Assembly (NCBI RefSeq): GCF_013282575.1 | Contig: NZ_JAAAYE010000033.1 | Span: 1 to 64,000, forward strand | Source: Paraburkholderia sp. NMBU_R16 | Lineage (GTDB): Bacteria; Pseudomonadota; Gammaproteobacteria; Burkholderiales; Burkholderiaceae | Direction: 5' to 3' | Length of the DNA stretch: 64,000 bases | In this document: in pieces, positions 49,433-59,595 of the stretch | Position numbering within the stretch: the stretch's first letter is position 1 | How the letters are laid out: every line of letters begins with the position of its first letter | Translations under genes and position numbers: made by a program | The notes under the pieces: model-generated | What the model was told of the DNA's origin: nothing | What the model saw: the letters and a program-made list of their open reading frames with translations, nothing else | Databases searched by the model: none

Positions 49433-50884
49433 ATGCACTTCGAATTCAACTGGCTTTCGCTCGGCAGTCTCATCTTTGCGGCGCACGTGCTCGGCGTCGT
49501 CGCGGCTTGCCATGCGATCTTGCACACGCGCACCTCGCAAGGCGCCATCGCCTGGGCCGTCTCGCTCGTGGCGATGCCGTATTTGACGGTCATTCCTTAT
49601 CTGTTTCTCGGACGCAGCAAGTTCGCCGGCTATGTCGACGCGCGCCGGATCGAGAACGAGATGGTACGCTCGCGCGCCCACCCGCAGACCTGGGATACGC
49701 GCGCGTCGACGGCCGGCGCGCCCGCCGAGGCGCTCGGTCACCATGTCGTGCGCTCGCTGGCAAGCCTGAGCGGCATGCCGTTTCTGCCCGGCAACAGCGC
49801 ACGCACGCTCGTCAACGGCGACGCGACGTTCGCCGCCATCCTCGAGGCCATCGAGCGCGCACAGCGCTACGTACTCGTGCAGTTTTTCATCGTGCGGGAC
49901 GACGCACTCGGAAGAATGCTGAGGGACCTGCTCATCGCCAAGGCGGCCGCGGGCGTTCGCGTATCGTTTCTCTACGACAGCATCGGTTCGTTCGATCTGC
50001 CGCAGCACTATGTTCTGGCGCTGCGCGCAGCCGGCGTCGACATCCATCCGTTCGCGACGAACCGGCGCTTCGTCAACCGCTTCCAGTTGAATTTCCGCAA
50101 TCACCGCAAGATCGTCGTGGTGGACGGCGAATGCGCATTCGTCGGCGGCCATAACGTCGGCGTGGAGTACCTCGGCGGTAATCCACGCCTCTCGCCCTGG
50201 CGCGATACGCACATCGAGTTGCGCGGGCCTGTGGTGGCCAGCGTGCAGTTCGTGTTCATCGAGGACTGGCACTGGGCCACGCAGGATCTGCCCCAACTGC
50301 CGCCGTCGCAAGCCGAGCAACCCGAGGCGGTGGGCGACATGCACTGTCTCGTCGTCGCACCGGGTCCCGCCGACAAGTTCGAAACGGGCTCGCTGTTTTT
50401 CGTGGAAGCGATCAATGCCGCTCAGACGCGCGTCTGGATCACGTCACCCTATCTGATTCCCGACGAGGCGGTGTTCTCGGCGTTGCGTCTCGCCGTGATG
50501 CGCGGCGTCGATGTCAGAATCCTGATCCCGAGCCGCCGCGATCACTACGTCGTGTTCGAGGCATCGAAGCTGTATGCCTACGATCTGCTGCGGGCGGGTG
50601 TGCGGATCTTCCGGTACCGGCCTGGCTTCCTTCACCAGAAGGTCGTGCTGATCGACGATATTGCCGCCGCGATCGGTAGCGCGAATCTCGACAATCGCTC
50701 GTTTCGCCTCAATTTCGAAATCATGGTGCTGACGATCGATCCGGTCTTTGCCCGCGAAGTCGAGGCCATGTTGCTCGACGACTTCGAACAGTCCTATGAA
50801 GTCGAGCGCAGCGAATACCGCGATGCACCCGCGCTGCGGCGGATTCTGATGCATGTGGCTCGGCTTTTTTCGCCGATTCTGTGA
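49433..50884 (+). CDS. cls: Cardiolipin synthase (phospholipase D family)
   Basis: A 483-aa membrane enzyme condensing phosphatidylglycerol to cardiolipin. Two N-terminal transmembrane helices (about 5-60, ending in the PYLFLGRSKF motif) precede two PLD domains, each with an HKD motif: NHRKIVVVD and FLHQKVVLID. Both are intact. The ATG at 49433 places the helices at the N-terminus; the frame extends left only over prmB in another reading frame. The product could also be another PLD-type phospholipid synthase, but the two membrane helices favour Cls. Confidence 0.9.
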   Translation: MHFEFNWLSLGSLIFAAHVLGVVAACHAILHTRTSQGAIAWAVSLVAMPYLTVIPYLFLGRSKFAGYVDARRIENEMVRSRAHPQTWDTRASTAGAPAEALGHHVVRSLASLSGMPFLPGNSARTLVNGDATFAAILEAIERAQRYVLVQFFIVRDDALGRMLRDLLIAKAAAGVRVSFLYDSIGSFDLPQHYVLALRAAGVDIHPFATNRRFVNRFQLNFRNHRKIVVVDGECAFVGGHNVGVEYLGGNPRLSPWRDTHIELRGPVVASVQFVFIEDWHWATQDLPQLPPSQAEQPEAVGDMHCLVVAPGPADKFETGSLFFVEAINAAQTRVWITSPYLIPDEAVFSALRLAVMRGVDVRILIPSRRDHYVVFEASKLYAYDLLRAGVRIFRYRPGFLHQKVVLIDDIAAAIGSANLDNRSFRLNFEIMVLTIDPVFAREVEAMLLDDFEQSYEVERSEYRDAPALRRILMHVARLFSPIL

Positions 50885-50955
50885 TGCATCGGCGCACTGG
50901 CAAGCGAGCCGCCGCTGACAGCACCGGGTGCCGCGCGAGCCTGCCTGCCGCATCT

Positions 50956-51435
50956 TTACAGCAACGCCTCGATATCGGCCTCGAGTTCTTCGGGCTTCGT
51001 GGCCGGCGCATAGCGCTTGACGACGCGGCCGCTGCGATCGACCAGAAACTTCGTGAAATTCCATTTGATCCAGCGCGTGCCGAGCACCCCTGGCGCCTGC
51101 CGCGTCAGATAGCGATACAGCGGATGCGCGTTCGGTCCTTTGACATCGATCTTCTCGAACATCGGAAAGGCAACACCGTACTGCTTCTCGCAAAAGCTGC
51201 CGATCTGGGCCGCGTCACCGGGCTCCTGCTTGCCGAATTGATTGCACGGAAAGCCCAGCACTTCGAAGCCGCGCGCGCCATAACGGTCATGTAGGCGTTG
51301 CAAGCCGGCATACTGCGGCGTGAACCCGCACTCGCTGGCCGTGTTGACGATCAACAGCACCTTGTCCCGGTAGCGTTCCAAGCTCAGCGGCTCGCCGCCG
51401 AGTTCGCGTGCGGTAAATTCATAAAGCGATGTCAT
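50956..51435 (-). CDS. Glutathione peroxidase (Cys type)
   Basis: A 159-aa thioredoxin-fold peroxidase reducing hydroperoxides. The peroxidatic Cys is in VNTASECGFTPQY, with the second family Cys in GFPCNQFGKQEPG, and the active-site Trp and Asn region WNFTKFLVDRSG. It is a Cys enzyme, not a selenoprotein, and in bacteria usually depends on thioredoxin. It stands alone, converging with cls. Confidence 0.94.
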   Translation of the reverse strand: MTSLYEFTARELGGEPLSLERYRDKVLLIVNTASECGFTPQYAGLQRLHDRYGARGFEVLGFPCNQFGKQEPGDAAQIGSFCEKQYGVAFPMFEKIDVKGPNAHPLYRYLTRQAPGVLGTRWIKWNFTKFLVDRSGRVVKRYAPATKPEELEADIEALL

Positions 51436-51561
51436 CGTGCCCTCTCCTGCGTTATCGTTCCCGACGAACCGGCAGTCTATGCGATATCGGGGCCAAACTG
51501 AGCGAGCCCGATTACGGCAGCCCCGTCTAAAATAGCGTTTTTCGAGCCGTCAAATTCCGTC

Positions 51562-53511
51562 GTGATCCGTTTCAACCAATTCAGCCTCTCGCGCGGCGTC
51601 AAGCCCCTTTTCGAAGCCACGTCGTTCGTCCTCAATCCGGGCGAGAAAGCCGGACTCGTCGGCGCCAACGGCGCGGGCAAGTCGACGCTTTTCGCGGTCT
51701 TGCGCGGCGAGCTGCATGCCGACGCGGGCGATGTTTCGCTGCCGCCCACCTGGCGCATCGCGCATGTGGCGCAGGACACACCGGCCGCCGAGAAATCGGC
51801 GCTCGAATATACGCTCGACGGCGACGCCGATTTGCGCGAGGTCGAAGCGCGCATCGCCGCAGCCGAACGCGCCCATGACGGCGAGGCCCTTGCCCACGAG
51901 CATGCAGCCTTCGCCGATGCGGACGGCTATACGGCGCCCGCCCGCGCCGAGGCGCTGCTGCTCGGGCTAGGCTTTACGCTCGCGCAAACGCGAGAAAGCG
52001 TCGCGAGCTTTTCGGGCGGCTGGCGTATGCGGCTGAACCTCGCGCAGGCACTGATGTGCCGCTCCGACTTGCTGCTGCTCGACGAGCCGACGAATCACCT
52101 CGATCTCGACGCGATCGTCTGGCTCGAGGACTGGCTGCACCGCTACCCCGGCACGCTGATCGTGATTTCGCATGACCGCGAGTTCCTGGACTCCGTTTGC
52201 AACGTCACGCTACATCTCGAAAACCGGCGGGTGACGCGCTACGGCGGCAACTACTCGCAGTTCGAGATCCTTCGCGCGCAGCAGCTTGCGTTGCAGCAAA
52301 GCGCCTACGAAAAGCAGCAAAAGACAGTCGCCCATCTGCAAAGCTTCATCGATCGCTTCAAGGCCAAGGCCACCAAGGCGCGGCAGGCGCAAAGCCGCAT
52401 GAAGGCGCTCGAGAAAATGGAGCTCATCGCGCCGGCTCACGTGGCGTCGCCTTTCACGTTCGAGTTTCGCGAGCCCGATGCCGCGCCGAATCCGATGCTC
52501 GTCATGGAGGACGTACGGTGCGGTTACCGCGGCGATGGCAGCGACATCGACATCCCGATCCTCGAAGGCGTGACGCTGTCGATCCAGAACGGTCAGCGCA
52601 TCGGGCTGCTGGGCGCGAACGGCCAAGGCAAATCGACGCTCGTCAAGACACTGGCGGGCACGCTCGCACCGCTCGCGGGCTCGATGCACCAGGGCCGCGG
52701 GCTCGTGATCGGGTACTTCGCCCAGCACCAGCTCGAAACGCTGCGGCCCGACGATTCGCCGCTGGCCCATCTAGCGCGCATCGCCCCCGATGCGCGCGAA
52801 CAAGTGCTGCGCGACTTCCTGGGCGGCTTCAACTTTTCCGGCGACATGGCGAGCGCGCCGATCGCACCGTTCTCGGGCGGCGAAAAGGCGCGGCTTGCGC
52901 TGGCGCTCATCATCTGGCAAAAACCGAATCTGCTGTTGCTCGACGAGCCCACGAATCACCTCGATCTCGAAACGCGGCACGCGTTGACGATGGCGCTTGC
53001 GCAGTTCGAAGGGACGCTGATCCTCGTTTCGCATGACCGGCATCTGCTGCGAGCGAGCACCGACCAGTTCATGCTCGTCGCGCATCACCGTGTCGAGCCG
53101 TTCGATGGCGATCTCGACGACTATCGCGACTGGCTCCTCGAACACGCCGCCCAAGCACGTAGCGCGGCTCGAGCGGCGCATGCGGAGGAAGGTGAGGCGG
53201 CGGATGGTCTCACGGCCGGCGCGGGCAATCGCAAAGATCAGCGCCGCCAGGAGGCGCAGGCTCGACAGAAGCTCGCGCAACTGAAAAAGCCGCTGCAAAC
53301 GAGAATTGCCAGAATCGAGAAAGAGATGGAAGCATTGAACGCGCAAAAGGCAGCTCTCGACGCGTTCGTTGCGGATGCGGCCAGCTATGAGCCCGCCATG
53401 AAGGCCCGGCTGACTGAAACGCTCAGGCAGCAAGCCGATGTCCAATCGCGCCTGGAGACGCTCGAAGCTCAGTGGCTCGACGCGCAGGAGGAACTCGAAC
53501 AGATAAGCTAG
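51562..53511 (+). CDS. ABC-F family ATPase (YheS-like)
   Basis: A 649-aa soluble protein with two ABC domains and no membrane segments. Walker A sites are GANGAGKST (34-42) and GANGQGKST, signatures SFSGGWRMRL and PFSGGEKARLALAL, and both Walker B sites LLLLDEPTNHLDL. A charged linker lies between the cassettes and a C-terminal coiled coil at about 560-645. This matches the YheS group of ABC-F translation factors, thought to act at the ribosomal E site. The start is GTG at 51562, with no strong ribosome site. Confidence 0.93.
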   Translation: MIRFNQFSLSRGVKPLFEATSFVLNPGEKAGLVGANGAGKSTLFAVLRGELHADAGDVSLPPTWRIAHVAQDTPAAEKSALEYTLDGDADLREVEARIAAAERAHDGEALAHEHAAFADADGYTAPARAEALLLGLGFTLAQTRESVASFSGGWRMRLNLAQALMCRSDLLLLDEPTNHLDLDAIVWLEDWLHRYPGTLIVISHDREFLDSVCNVTLHLENRRVTRYGGNYSQFEILRAQQLALQQSAYEKQQKTVAHLQSFIDRFKAKATKARQAQSRMKALEKMELIAPAHVASPFTFEFREPDAAPNPMLVMEDVRCGYRGDGSDIDIPILEGVTLSIQNGQRIGLLGANGQGKSTLVKTLAGTLAPLAGSMHQGRGLVIGYFAQHQLETLRPDDSPLAHLARIAPDAREQVLRDFLGGFNFSGDMASAPIAPFSGGEKARLALALIIWQKPNLLLLDEPTNHLDLETRHALTMALAQFEGTLILVSHDRHLLRASTDQFMLVAHHRVEPFDGDLDDYRDWLLEHAAQARSAARAAHAEEGEAADGLTAGAGNRKDQRRQEAQARQKLAQLKKPLQTRIARIEKEMEALNAQKAALDAFVADAASYEPAMKARLTETLRQQADVQSRLETLEAQWLDAQEELEQIS

Positions 53512-53555
53512 CGCCCGGGCGCGGGCGCTCATTTCGACCGAGAGGAGGTGTGCTC

Positions 53556-54602
53556 TTGACTGCCCCGTTGCGAGGCCTGCGCGTGCTGGACCTTACCCGT
53601 TTGCTGCCCGGACCGCTCGCCACCTTGCGGCTGGCTGAGCTCGGCGCCGAAGTACTCAAGATCGAAGAGCCCGGTGCCGGCGACGGCGCACGGACGATGC
53701 TGCAAAGCGCGGCGGACCGGTCCGCGGGCCGGCCGAGCGCGTTTTACCGGCTCGTCAATCGCGGCAAACGTGAAACGCGGCTGGACTTGAAGAGCGAGAC
53801 GGGCTGCACGGTGTTGCGCGCGCTCGTACGCGAATCGCATGTACTCGTCGAGAGCTTCCGGCCCGGCGTGATGGCTCGCCTGGGGCTCGATTATGCGAGC
53901 CTCGCCAAGATCAATCCCAAACTGGTCTACTGCGCGATCACCGGCTATGGCGCAAACGGGCCGTTCGCGCATCGGCCCGGACACGATATCAACTACCTGG
54001 CTTACGCCGGTGTCCTCGATCAAATCCGAGGGGCGGACGGCACGCCCGTCATTCCGAACATTCAGATCGCGGATATTCTCGGCGGCGCATCGACGGCTCT
54101 TACCCGGATTCTCGCCGCGCTATGGCAGGTCGCGCAGGGAGGCGGCGGCTCGTTTCTCGACATATCGATGACGCATGCCATCCGCGCCTGCAACGTCGTG
54201 GCCCACACCACACTCGAGAATGCCGGCGGGCAGCACGCTGCATCGGCGGACCTCGCCGCCGGACACGGGCTGATGAACGGCGGCGCGCCTTGCTACAACG
54301 TCTACAAGACCGCTGACGGGCGCTGGCTGGCCATCGGCGCGCTGGAACTCAAGTTCTGGGAGAAGCTGTGCCGCGCGTTGGGGCGCGAGGATTGGACGAG
54401 TCGCCACTGGAGCCTCGGTCAGGCGGCGGGCGGCGCCGACGCTGCATCGCTGACGCGCGAGCTGGCCGCGCGCATCGCCAGCGAGCCGCTCGCGGCCTGG
54501 CTCGCATTGCTCGAGCCGCTCGATTGCTGCGTGAGCCCCGTGTTGACCGTCGAGGAAGCGCGCCAGCACCTTTTGTTCACGACGACGGATGCGGACTCGT
54601 AG
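53556..54602 (+). CDS. CaiB/BaiF-family CoA transferase (alpha-methylacyl-CoA racemase-like)
   Basis: A 348-aa type III CoA-transferase family protein. The N-terminus LRGLRVLDLTRLLPGPLATLRLAELGAEV and GHDINYLAYAGVL (142-154) resemble alpha-methylacyl-CoA racemases, with His143 and Asp173 (in IADILGGA) at the expected catalytic positions. The start is TTG at 53556, fixed by GAGGAGG six bases upstream. The C-terminus ends abruptly after EEARQHLLFTTTDADS, before the usual final segment of the family (360-400 residues), so a late frameshift or natural truncation is possible. The substrate is unknown. Confidence 0.85.
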   Translation: MTAPLRGLRVLDLTRLLPGPLATLRLAELGAEVLKIEEPGAGDGARTMLQSAADRSAGRPSAFYRLVNRGKRETRLDLKSETGCTVLRALVRESHVLVESFRPGVMARLGLDYASLAKINPKLVYCAITGYGANGPFAHRPGHDINYLAYAGVLDQIRGADGTPVIPNIQIADILGGASTALTRILAALWQVAQGGGGSFLDISMTHAIRACNVVAHTTLENAGGQHAASADLAAGHGLMNGGAPCYNVYKTADGRWLAIGALELKFWEKLCRALGREDWTSRHWSLGQAAGGADAASLTRELAARIASEPLAAWLALLEPLDCCVSPVLTVEEARQHLLFTTTDADS

Positions 54603-54670
54603 CGGGTACTTCGCGCACGCGCGCCTGCACCATGCGCTCGCCGCGCAGGGCGCCATCGCCCTGCCAGCGG

Positions 54671-56047
54671 CTACTCCAGCTCCTTGACGCGCCCGATCGC
54701 CTCGTCGATTCGCTCGACGGCCAATACCTGCAGTCCCTCGATCGGCTGCTTCGGCGCGTTCGCCTTCGGAATCAGCGCCGCCGTGAAACCGAGCTTGGCC
54801 GCTTCCTTGAGCCGTTCCTGGCCCCGCGGCGACGGCCGGATTTCACCGGCCAGCCCGACTTCGCCGAACACGATCAGCCCCTTCGGCAGCGGCTTGTTGC
54901 GCATCGACGAGTGGATTGCCAGCAAAACGGCCAGATCCGCGGCCGGTTCTGCGATCTTCACGCCGCCCACCGCGTTGAGGAACACGTCCTGATCGAAACA
55001 GGCGATGCCGGCATGCCGATGCAGCACGGCAAGCAGCATCGCGAGCCGGTTTTGCTCGAGCCCGACGGCCAAACGGCGCGGATTCGGTACATGCGCCGTA
55101 TCGACGAGCGCCTGAATTTCGACCAGCAGTGGCCGCGACCCCTCTTGCGTCACGAGCACGCACGAGCCCGGTACGATCTGCTCGTGCTGCGAGAGAAACA
55201 GCGCCGAGGGGTTCGCCACGCCGCGTAGCCCGCGTTCCGTCATCGCAAAAACGCCGAGTTCATTGACGGCGCCGAAGCGGTTCTTGAACGCACGTACGAG
55301 CCTGAACGACGAATGGGTATCGCCTTCGAAGTAAAGCACGGTGTCGACGATATGCTCGAGCACGCGCGGGCCTGCAAGACTGCCCTCCTTCGTCACGTGG
55401 CCGACCATGACGACCGTCGTCCCGGATTGCTTGGCGAGCCGCGTGAGCTGTGCCGCACACTCGCGCACCTGGGCGACCGAGCCCGGCGCTGAGCTCAGCG
55501 CGTCGGAATAGATCGTTTGAATCGAATCGACCACGGCGACATCGGGCCGCTCCGCCTCGATCGCCGCCTGGATCTTTTCGAGCTGAATCTCGGCGAGCAG
55601 CCTCAGCTCGGCCGCCTTCGAGCCTGGCTCGACAAGCGCCAGCCGCTGCGCACGCAGGCCGATCTGGGCCGCCGATTCCTCGCCGCTGATATAGAGTGCA
55701 CGGCGCTCTTCGGCCAGCGCGGCGAGCGACTGCAGGAGCAGCGTCGATTTGCCGATGCCGGGATCGCCGCCGATCAATACAACGGCCCCTGCGACGAAGC
55801 CGCCCCCCAGTACGCGATCGAACTCCCCGATGCCGGTGGAAAACCGCGGCACGTCGGCCGCTTCGATATCGGCGAGCCGTTGCACGGGGGCGGTTTTCGC
55901 GAGCGATTGGAAGCGATGTGCGCCGGCGGCCGGTGCGATCGTCTCGACGAGCGTGTTCCACGCTCCGCAGGCCGGACACTGCCCTTGCCATTTGGGAGAT
56001 TGTCCGCCGCACTCGGTACAGCTATACGTCGTTTTTTGTTTTGCCAC
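54671..56047 (-). CDS. radA: DNA repair protein RadA
   Basis: A 458-aa RecA-related branch-migration helicase. It has an N-terminal four-Cys zinc finger (Cys10, 13, 24, 27), a RecA-like core with Walker A GGDPGIGKST (93-102), the RadA-specific KNRFG motif, and a C-terminal Lon-protease-like domain ending near LKEAAKLGFTAALIPKANAP. All parts are present. It lies downstream of alr, both leftward, a neighbourhood common in betaproteobacteria. Confidence 0.97.
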   Translation of the reverse strand: MAKQKTTYSCTECGGQSPKWQGQCPACGAWNTLVETIAPAAGAHRFQSLAKTAPVQRLADIEAADVPRFSTGIGEFDRVLGGGFVAGAVVLIGGDPGIGKSTLLLQSLAALAEERRALYISGEESAAQIGLRAQRLALVEPGSKAAELRLLAEIQLEKIQAAIEAERPDVAVVDSIQTIYSDALSSAPGSVAQVRECAAQLTRLAKQSGTTVVMVGHVTKEGSLAGPRVLEHIVDTVLYFEGDTHSSFRLVRAFKNRFGAVNELGVFAMTERGLRGVANPSALFLSQHEQIVPGSCVLVTQEGSRPLLVEIQALVDTAHVPNPRRLAVGLEQNRLAMLLAVLHRHAGIACFDQDVFLNAVGGVKIAEPAADLAVLLAIHSSMRNKPLPKGLIVFGEVGLAGEIRPSPRGQERLKEAAKLGFTAALIPKANAPKQPIEGLQVLAVERIDEAIGRVKELE

Positions 56048-56139
56048 GCGCTATGGGTCCGCTGCCCGGCCGTGCCGGTTCGGTCGTTCTAGAGGGTTTC
56101 AATGGTGGTCGACGGGTACGACTCAACCGGTGTGCGGAG

Positions 56140-57210
56140 CTATTCGGCGCGCACGGGCACGCGTTGCGCCACCGCGCACATGAGCTCGTAGCCGATCGTG
56201 CCGCAGGCGCGCGCGACATCGTCGATCGGCACCTGCGCACCCCAGAGCTCGACGCGCGAGCCGACATTGGCCGCCGGGCATGGCGTGAGATCGACGGTCA
56301 GCATATCCATCGAAACACGTCCGATCACGCGCGTGCGAATGCCGTCGACGACGATCGGCGTGCCGTCGGGCGCACAGCGCGGATAGCCGTCGGCGTAGCC
56401 GCAAGCCACGACCCCGATGCGCATCGGACCCGGCGCCGAGAACGCCGAGCCGTAGCCGACAGTCTGCCCGGCGCTCAGCGTTTGCACGGCGATCAGCTCC
56501 GAGGCGAGCGTCATGGCCGGCTGCAGGCCGGTGCCTTCGATCGCAGCGGTGACGCCCGAGGGCGATGCACCGTAAAGGATGATGCCCGGGCGCACCCAGT
56601 CGAAATGCGCGGCAGGGTGCCAGAGCGTCGCGGCCGAGTTGGCAAGACTGCGCGCGCCCGCGATGCCTTCGGCACCGCGCTCGAATGCTGCCAGCTGCTC
56701 ATCGATGCCGCGCTCGCTGTCCGCATCGGCAAAATGCGTCATCAGCGCGATCTGACCGACTCCCGGGCATGCGCGAGCCCGTTCCCACGCGGCCCGGAAC
56801 TTCTCGGGCGTGTACCCGAGCCGGTTCATCCCCGTATTCATCTTGAGTTGAATGTTGACGGGCTTCGAGAGCCGCGCCATTTCGAGCATTCGCAACTGCT
56901 CGTCGCAGTGCACCGTCGTGGTGAGGCTGTACCGGTCGATCACGTCGATGTCGGTCGGCCGGAAAAATCCTTCCAGCAGGAGAATCGGCCCGGCCCAGCC
57001 GAGCTCGCGCAACTTGACCGCCTCTTCGAGATCGAGCAGACCGAAACCGTCGGTTGCTCGAAGGCCCGGGAACGCACGGGCCAATCCGTGGCCATAGGCA
57101 TTGGCTTTGACGACTGCCCAGACCTTGGAGTTCGGCGCGTGGCGGCGGGCGACAGCGAGGTTGTTGGCCAGGGCGGCGGTGTGGATGGTGGCGAGAAGCG
57201 GGCGCGGCAT
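56140..57210 (-). CDS. alr: Alanine racemase
   Basis: A 356-aa PLP enzyme supplying D-alanine for peptidoglycan. The PLP lysine is Lys35 in [11 protein letters not shown]; the catalytic Tyr lies in TVGYGSAF in the C-terminal beta domain, and [12 protein letters not shown] is conserved. It may be the catabolic (dadX) or the biosynthetic copy; the lack of a neighbouring dadA favours the biosynthetic form. It is divergent from lplT across 234 bases with no supported feature. Confidence 0.95.
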   Translation of the reverse strand: MPRPLLATIHTAALANNLAVARRHAPNSKVWAVVKANAYGHGLARAFPGLRATDGFGLLDLEEAVKLRELGWAGPILLLEGFFRPTDIDVIDRYSLTTTVHCDEQLRMLEMARLSKPVNIQLKMNTGMNRLGYTPEKFRAAWERARACPGVGQIALMTHFADADSERGIDEQLAAFERGAEGIAGARSLANSAATLWHPAAHFDWVRPGIILYGASPSGVTAAIEGTGLQPAMTLASELIAVQTLSAGQTVGYGSAFSAPGPMRIGVVACGYADGYPRCAPDGTPIVVDGIRTRVIGRVSMDMLTVDLTPCPAANVGSRVELWGAQVPIDDVARACGTIGYELMCAVAQRVPVRAE

Positions 57211-57444
57211 GGGTGTTTTCGTAAGAACTTAAGGGCGCAAGCAGGCGCTATCGGGCGCTCGTGGCGCTCCTTTCGCGCGGGTGAACGGCTGCTTGGCGCC
57301 GCCTGGGCAACGCGAGCAGCCGTCCGAAGGCACCTATTTTCGTGATATAAAGCCGTGCGCACAACCCATTTCGAACGGCATAGGCCCAAACGCGTCGCTC
57401 GCGAGGAGCCAGGACAAGGCACAACGAGGACAGCACCGCATCTG

Positions 57445-58752
57445 ATGAAAAAAGGTTTTTATTCCATCATGGCCGCGCAGTTTTTTTCGTCGCTGGCCGA
57501 TAGTGCCCTTCTGATTGCCGCCATCGCTCTGCTCAAAGACCTGCATGCCCAGAACTGGATGACGCCGCTGCTCAAGCTGTTTTTCGTCCTCTCGTATGTG
57601 GTGCTCGCAGCGTTCGTCGGTGCGTTTGCCGATTCCCGCCCCAAAGGGCGCGTCATGTTCGTCACCAACACCATCAAGATCGCCGGCTGCATCGTCATGA
57701 TGGTCGGGGCGCACCCGCTGCTCGCTTATGGCATCGTCGGGTTCGGCGCGGCGGCCTATTCGCCCGCGAAATACGGCATCCTCACCGAACTGCTGCCGCC
57801 CGAGCGGCTCGTCGCGGCAAACGGGTGGATCGAAGGGACCACGGTCGCATCGATCATCCTCGGTACCGTGCTCGGGGGCGCACTCATCAGCCCCCATATC
57901 GCCGTGCATATCCTCCGGCACCATATTCCGCTCGTCGCTACGCCGGCCGAAGCCGCGATGCTCGTCATCGTCGGCATCTACATCGTTGCGGCGCTCTTCA
58001 ACCTGCGCATCCCCGATACCGGCGCACGGTATCCGCGGCAGGAACACGGTCCGATCAAGCTCGTCACCGATTTCGCGGATTGCTTCCTGACGCTGTGGCG
58101 CGACAAGCTCGGCCAGATCTCGCTGGCGGTCACGACGCTGTTCTGGGGCGCGGGCGCGACGCTTCAGTTCATCGTGCTGAAATGGGCCGAAGTCTCGCTC
58201 GGCATGTCGCTGTCCGAAGGTGCGATCCTTCAGGCCGTGGTCGCGCTCGGGGTAGCCTTCGGCGCGATGGCAGCCGCAGCCAAGGTGCCGCTCAAGAAGT
58301 CGCTGACCGTACTGCCCGTCGGCGTGCTCATGGGTATCGCCGTCATGCTCATGGCCTTTTACACGCGCCATCTGATTCCCGCGAACTGGGGCCTTTACTT
58401 CGGGCGCGTGCACGTCCCCGGCTATCTGATCATCGCCTACTTGTTTCTCATGGTCGTCGGCGCCCTGTCGGGCTTTTTCGTGGTGCCGATGAATGCGCTG
58501 CTCCAGCATCGCGGGCACGTACTGCTTTCTGCGGGACATTCGATCGCCGTGCAGAATTTCAACGAGAATCTGTCCGTGCTGATCATGCTGTGCCTTTACG
58601 CGGTGCTCGTCTGGCTCGATGTGCCGGTATCGATCGTGATCGTGCTGTTCGGTACGTTCGTCTGTCTGATGATGTGGGTGGTCATGCGGCGCCACCAGGC
58701 CAATCAGCGCGCTTTCGATGCAGTCGCGCTGATCGGCGAAGTCAAACACTGA
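57445..58752 (+). CDS. lplT: Lysophospholipid transporter LplT
   Basis: A 435-aa MFS-type flippase moving lysophospholipids across the inner membrane. The start KKGFYSIMAAQFFSSLADSALLIAAIALL and about twelve hydrophobic segments are characteristic. In enterics it is paired with the acyltransferase Aas; here no aas gene follows, so the partner is encoded elsewhere or the role differs. The ATG at 57445 precedes the first helix directly. Confidence 0.92.
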   Translation: MKKGFYSIMAAQFFSSLADSALLIAAIALLKDLHAQNWMTPLLKLFFVLSYVVLAAFVGAFADSRPKGRVMFVTNTIKIAGCIVMMVGAHPLLAYGIVGFGAAAYSPAKYGILTELLPPERLVAANGWIEGTTVASIILGTVLGGALISPHIAVHILRHHIPLVATPAEAAMLVIVGIYIVAALFNLRIPDTGARYPRQEHGPIKLVTDFADCFLTLWRDKLGQISLAVTTLFWGAGATLQFIVLKWAEVSLGMSLSEGAILQAVVALGVAFGAMAAAAKVPLKKSLTVLPVGVLMGIAVMLMAFYTRHLIPANWGLYFGRVHVPGYLIIAYLFLMVVGALSGFFVVPMNALLQHRGHVLLSAGHSIAVQNFNENLSVLIMLCLYAVLVWLDVPVSIVIVLFGTFVCLMMWVVMRRHQANQRAFDAVALIGEVKH

Positions 58753-58788
58753 GTCGAGCACGAGGCCGGCACGGGCCGGGGAGTCGCC

Positions 58789-59595
58789 ATGTCGCATGCC
58801 ATACCGAACGTCCTTTCGATCGCCGGCTCCGACTCGAGCGGCGGCGCGGGAATCCAGGCCGACCTCAAGACGTTCTCGGCGCTCGGTGCCTACGGCGCGA
58901 GCGTCGTCACGGCGCTGACCGCTCAGAACACGCGCGGCGTCTTCGCCGTGCACGCGCCCGACGCGGCATTCGTCGGCGCCCAGCTCGATGCGGTTTTCAG
59001 CGACATTCGCATCGATGCAGTCAAGATCGGCATGCTTGCCAACATCGATATCGTGCGCGCCGTAGCCGGTGCGCTGCGCCAGTATCGACCGCCGTTCGTC
59101 GTACTCGACACCGTCATCCTTTCGTCGAGCCGGCACCCTCTTCTGGCCCCCGACGCCGTGGCCGCCATGCGCGACGAGCTCGTACCGCTCGCAAGCCTCG
59201 TGACGCCCAATCTGCCCGAAGCGGCGGCGCTCGTCGGCCGCCCCGAGGCCACCGACGAGGCGGCCATGCTCGATCAGGCGCAGGCGCTGCGGGCGCTGGG
59301 CGCCCGAGCCGTATTGATGAAGGGGGGTCACCTCGGCGGTGCACAAAGCCCGGATTGGCTCGTCGAAGCCACGAACACGAGGCGGTTCGGCGCGGCGCGG
59401 CTGACAGTACCGCATACGCACGGCACAGGCTGCACGCTCTCCTCCGCCATCGCCGCGCTGATGCCGCGGCATAGCGATCTCGGCGACGCAATCGCCGGAG
59501 CCAAGGCCTATTTGCTCGATGCGATGCGCGAAAGCGTACGGCTCGACGTGGGTAGCGGTACCGGCCCGCTCCATCACTTTTATCGCTGGTGGTAG
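58789..59595 (+). CDS. thiD: Hydroxymethylpyrimidine/phosphomethylpyrimidine kinase
   Basis: A 268-aa ribokinase-fold kinase phosphorylating HMP and HMP-P in thiamine synthesis. Recognised by SIAGSDSSGGAGIQADLKTFSALGAYG near the start, NLPEAAALVGR in the middle and the anion-hole THGTGCTLSSAIAA near the C-terminus. It follows lplT by 36 bases. Its last 16 bases overlap the convergent DUF1853 gene. Confidence 0.96.
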   Translation: MSHAIPNVLSIAGSDSSGGAGIQADLKTFSALGAYGASVVTALTAQNTRGVFAVHAPDAAFVGAQLDAVFSDIRIDAVKIGMLANIDIVRAVAGALRQYRPPFVVLDTVILSSSRHPLLAPDAVAAMRDELVPLASLVTPNLPEAAALVGRPEATDEAAMLDQAQALRALGARAVLMKGGHLGGAQSPDWLVEATNTRRFGAARLTVPHTHGTGCTLSSAIAALMPRHSDLGDAIAGAKAYLLDAMRESVRLDVGSGTGPLHHFYRWW

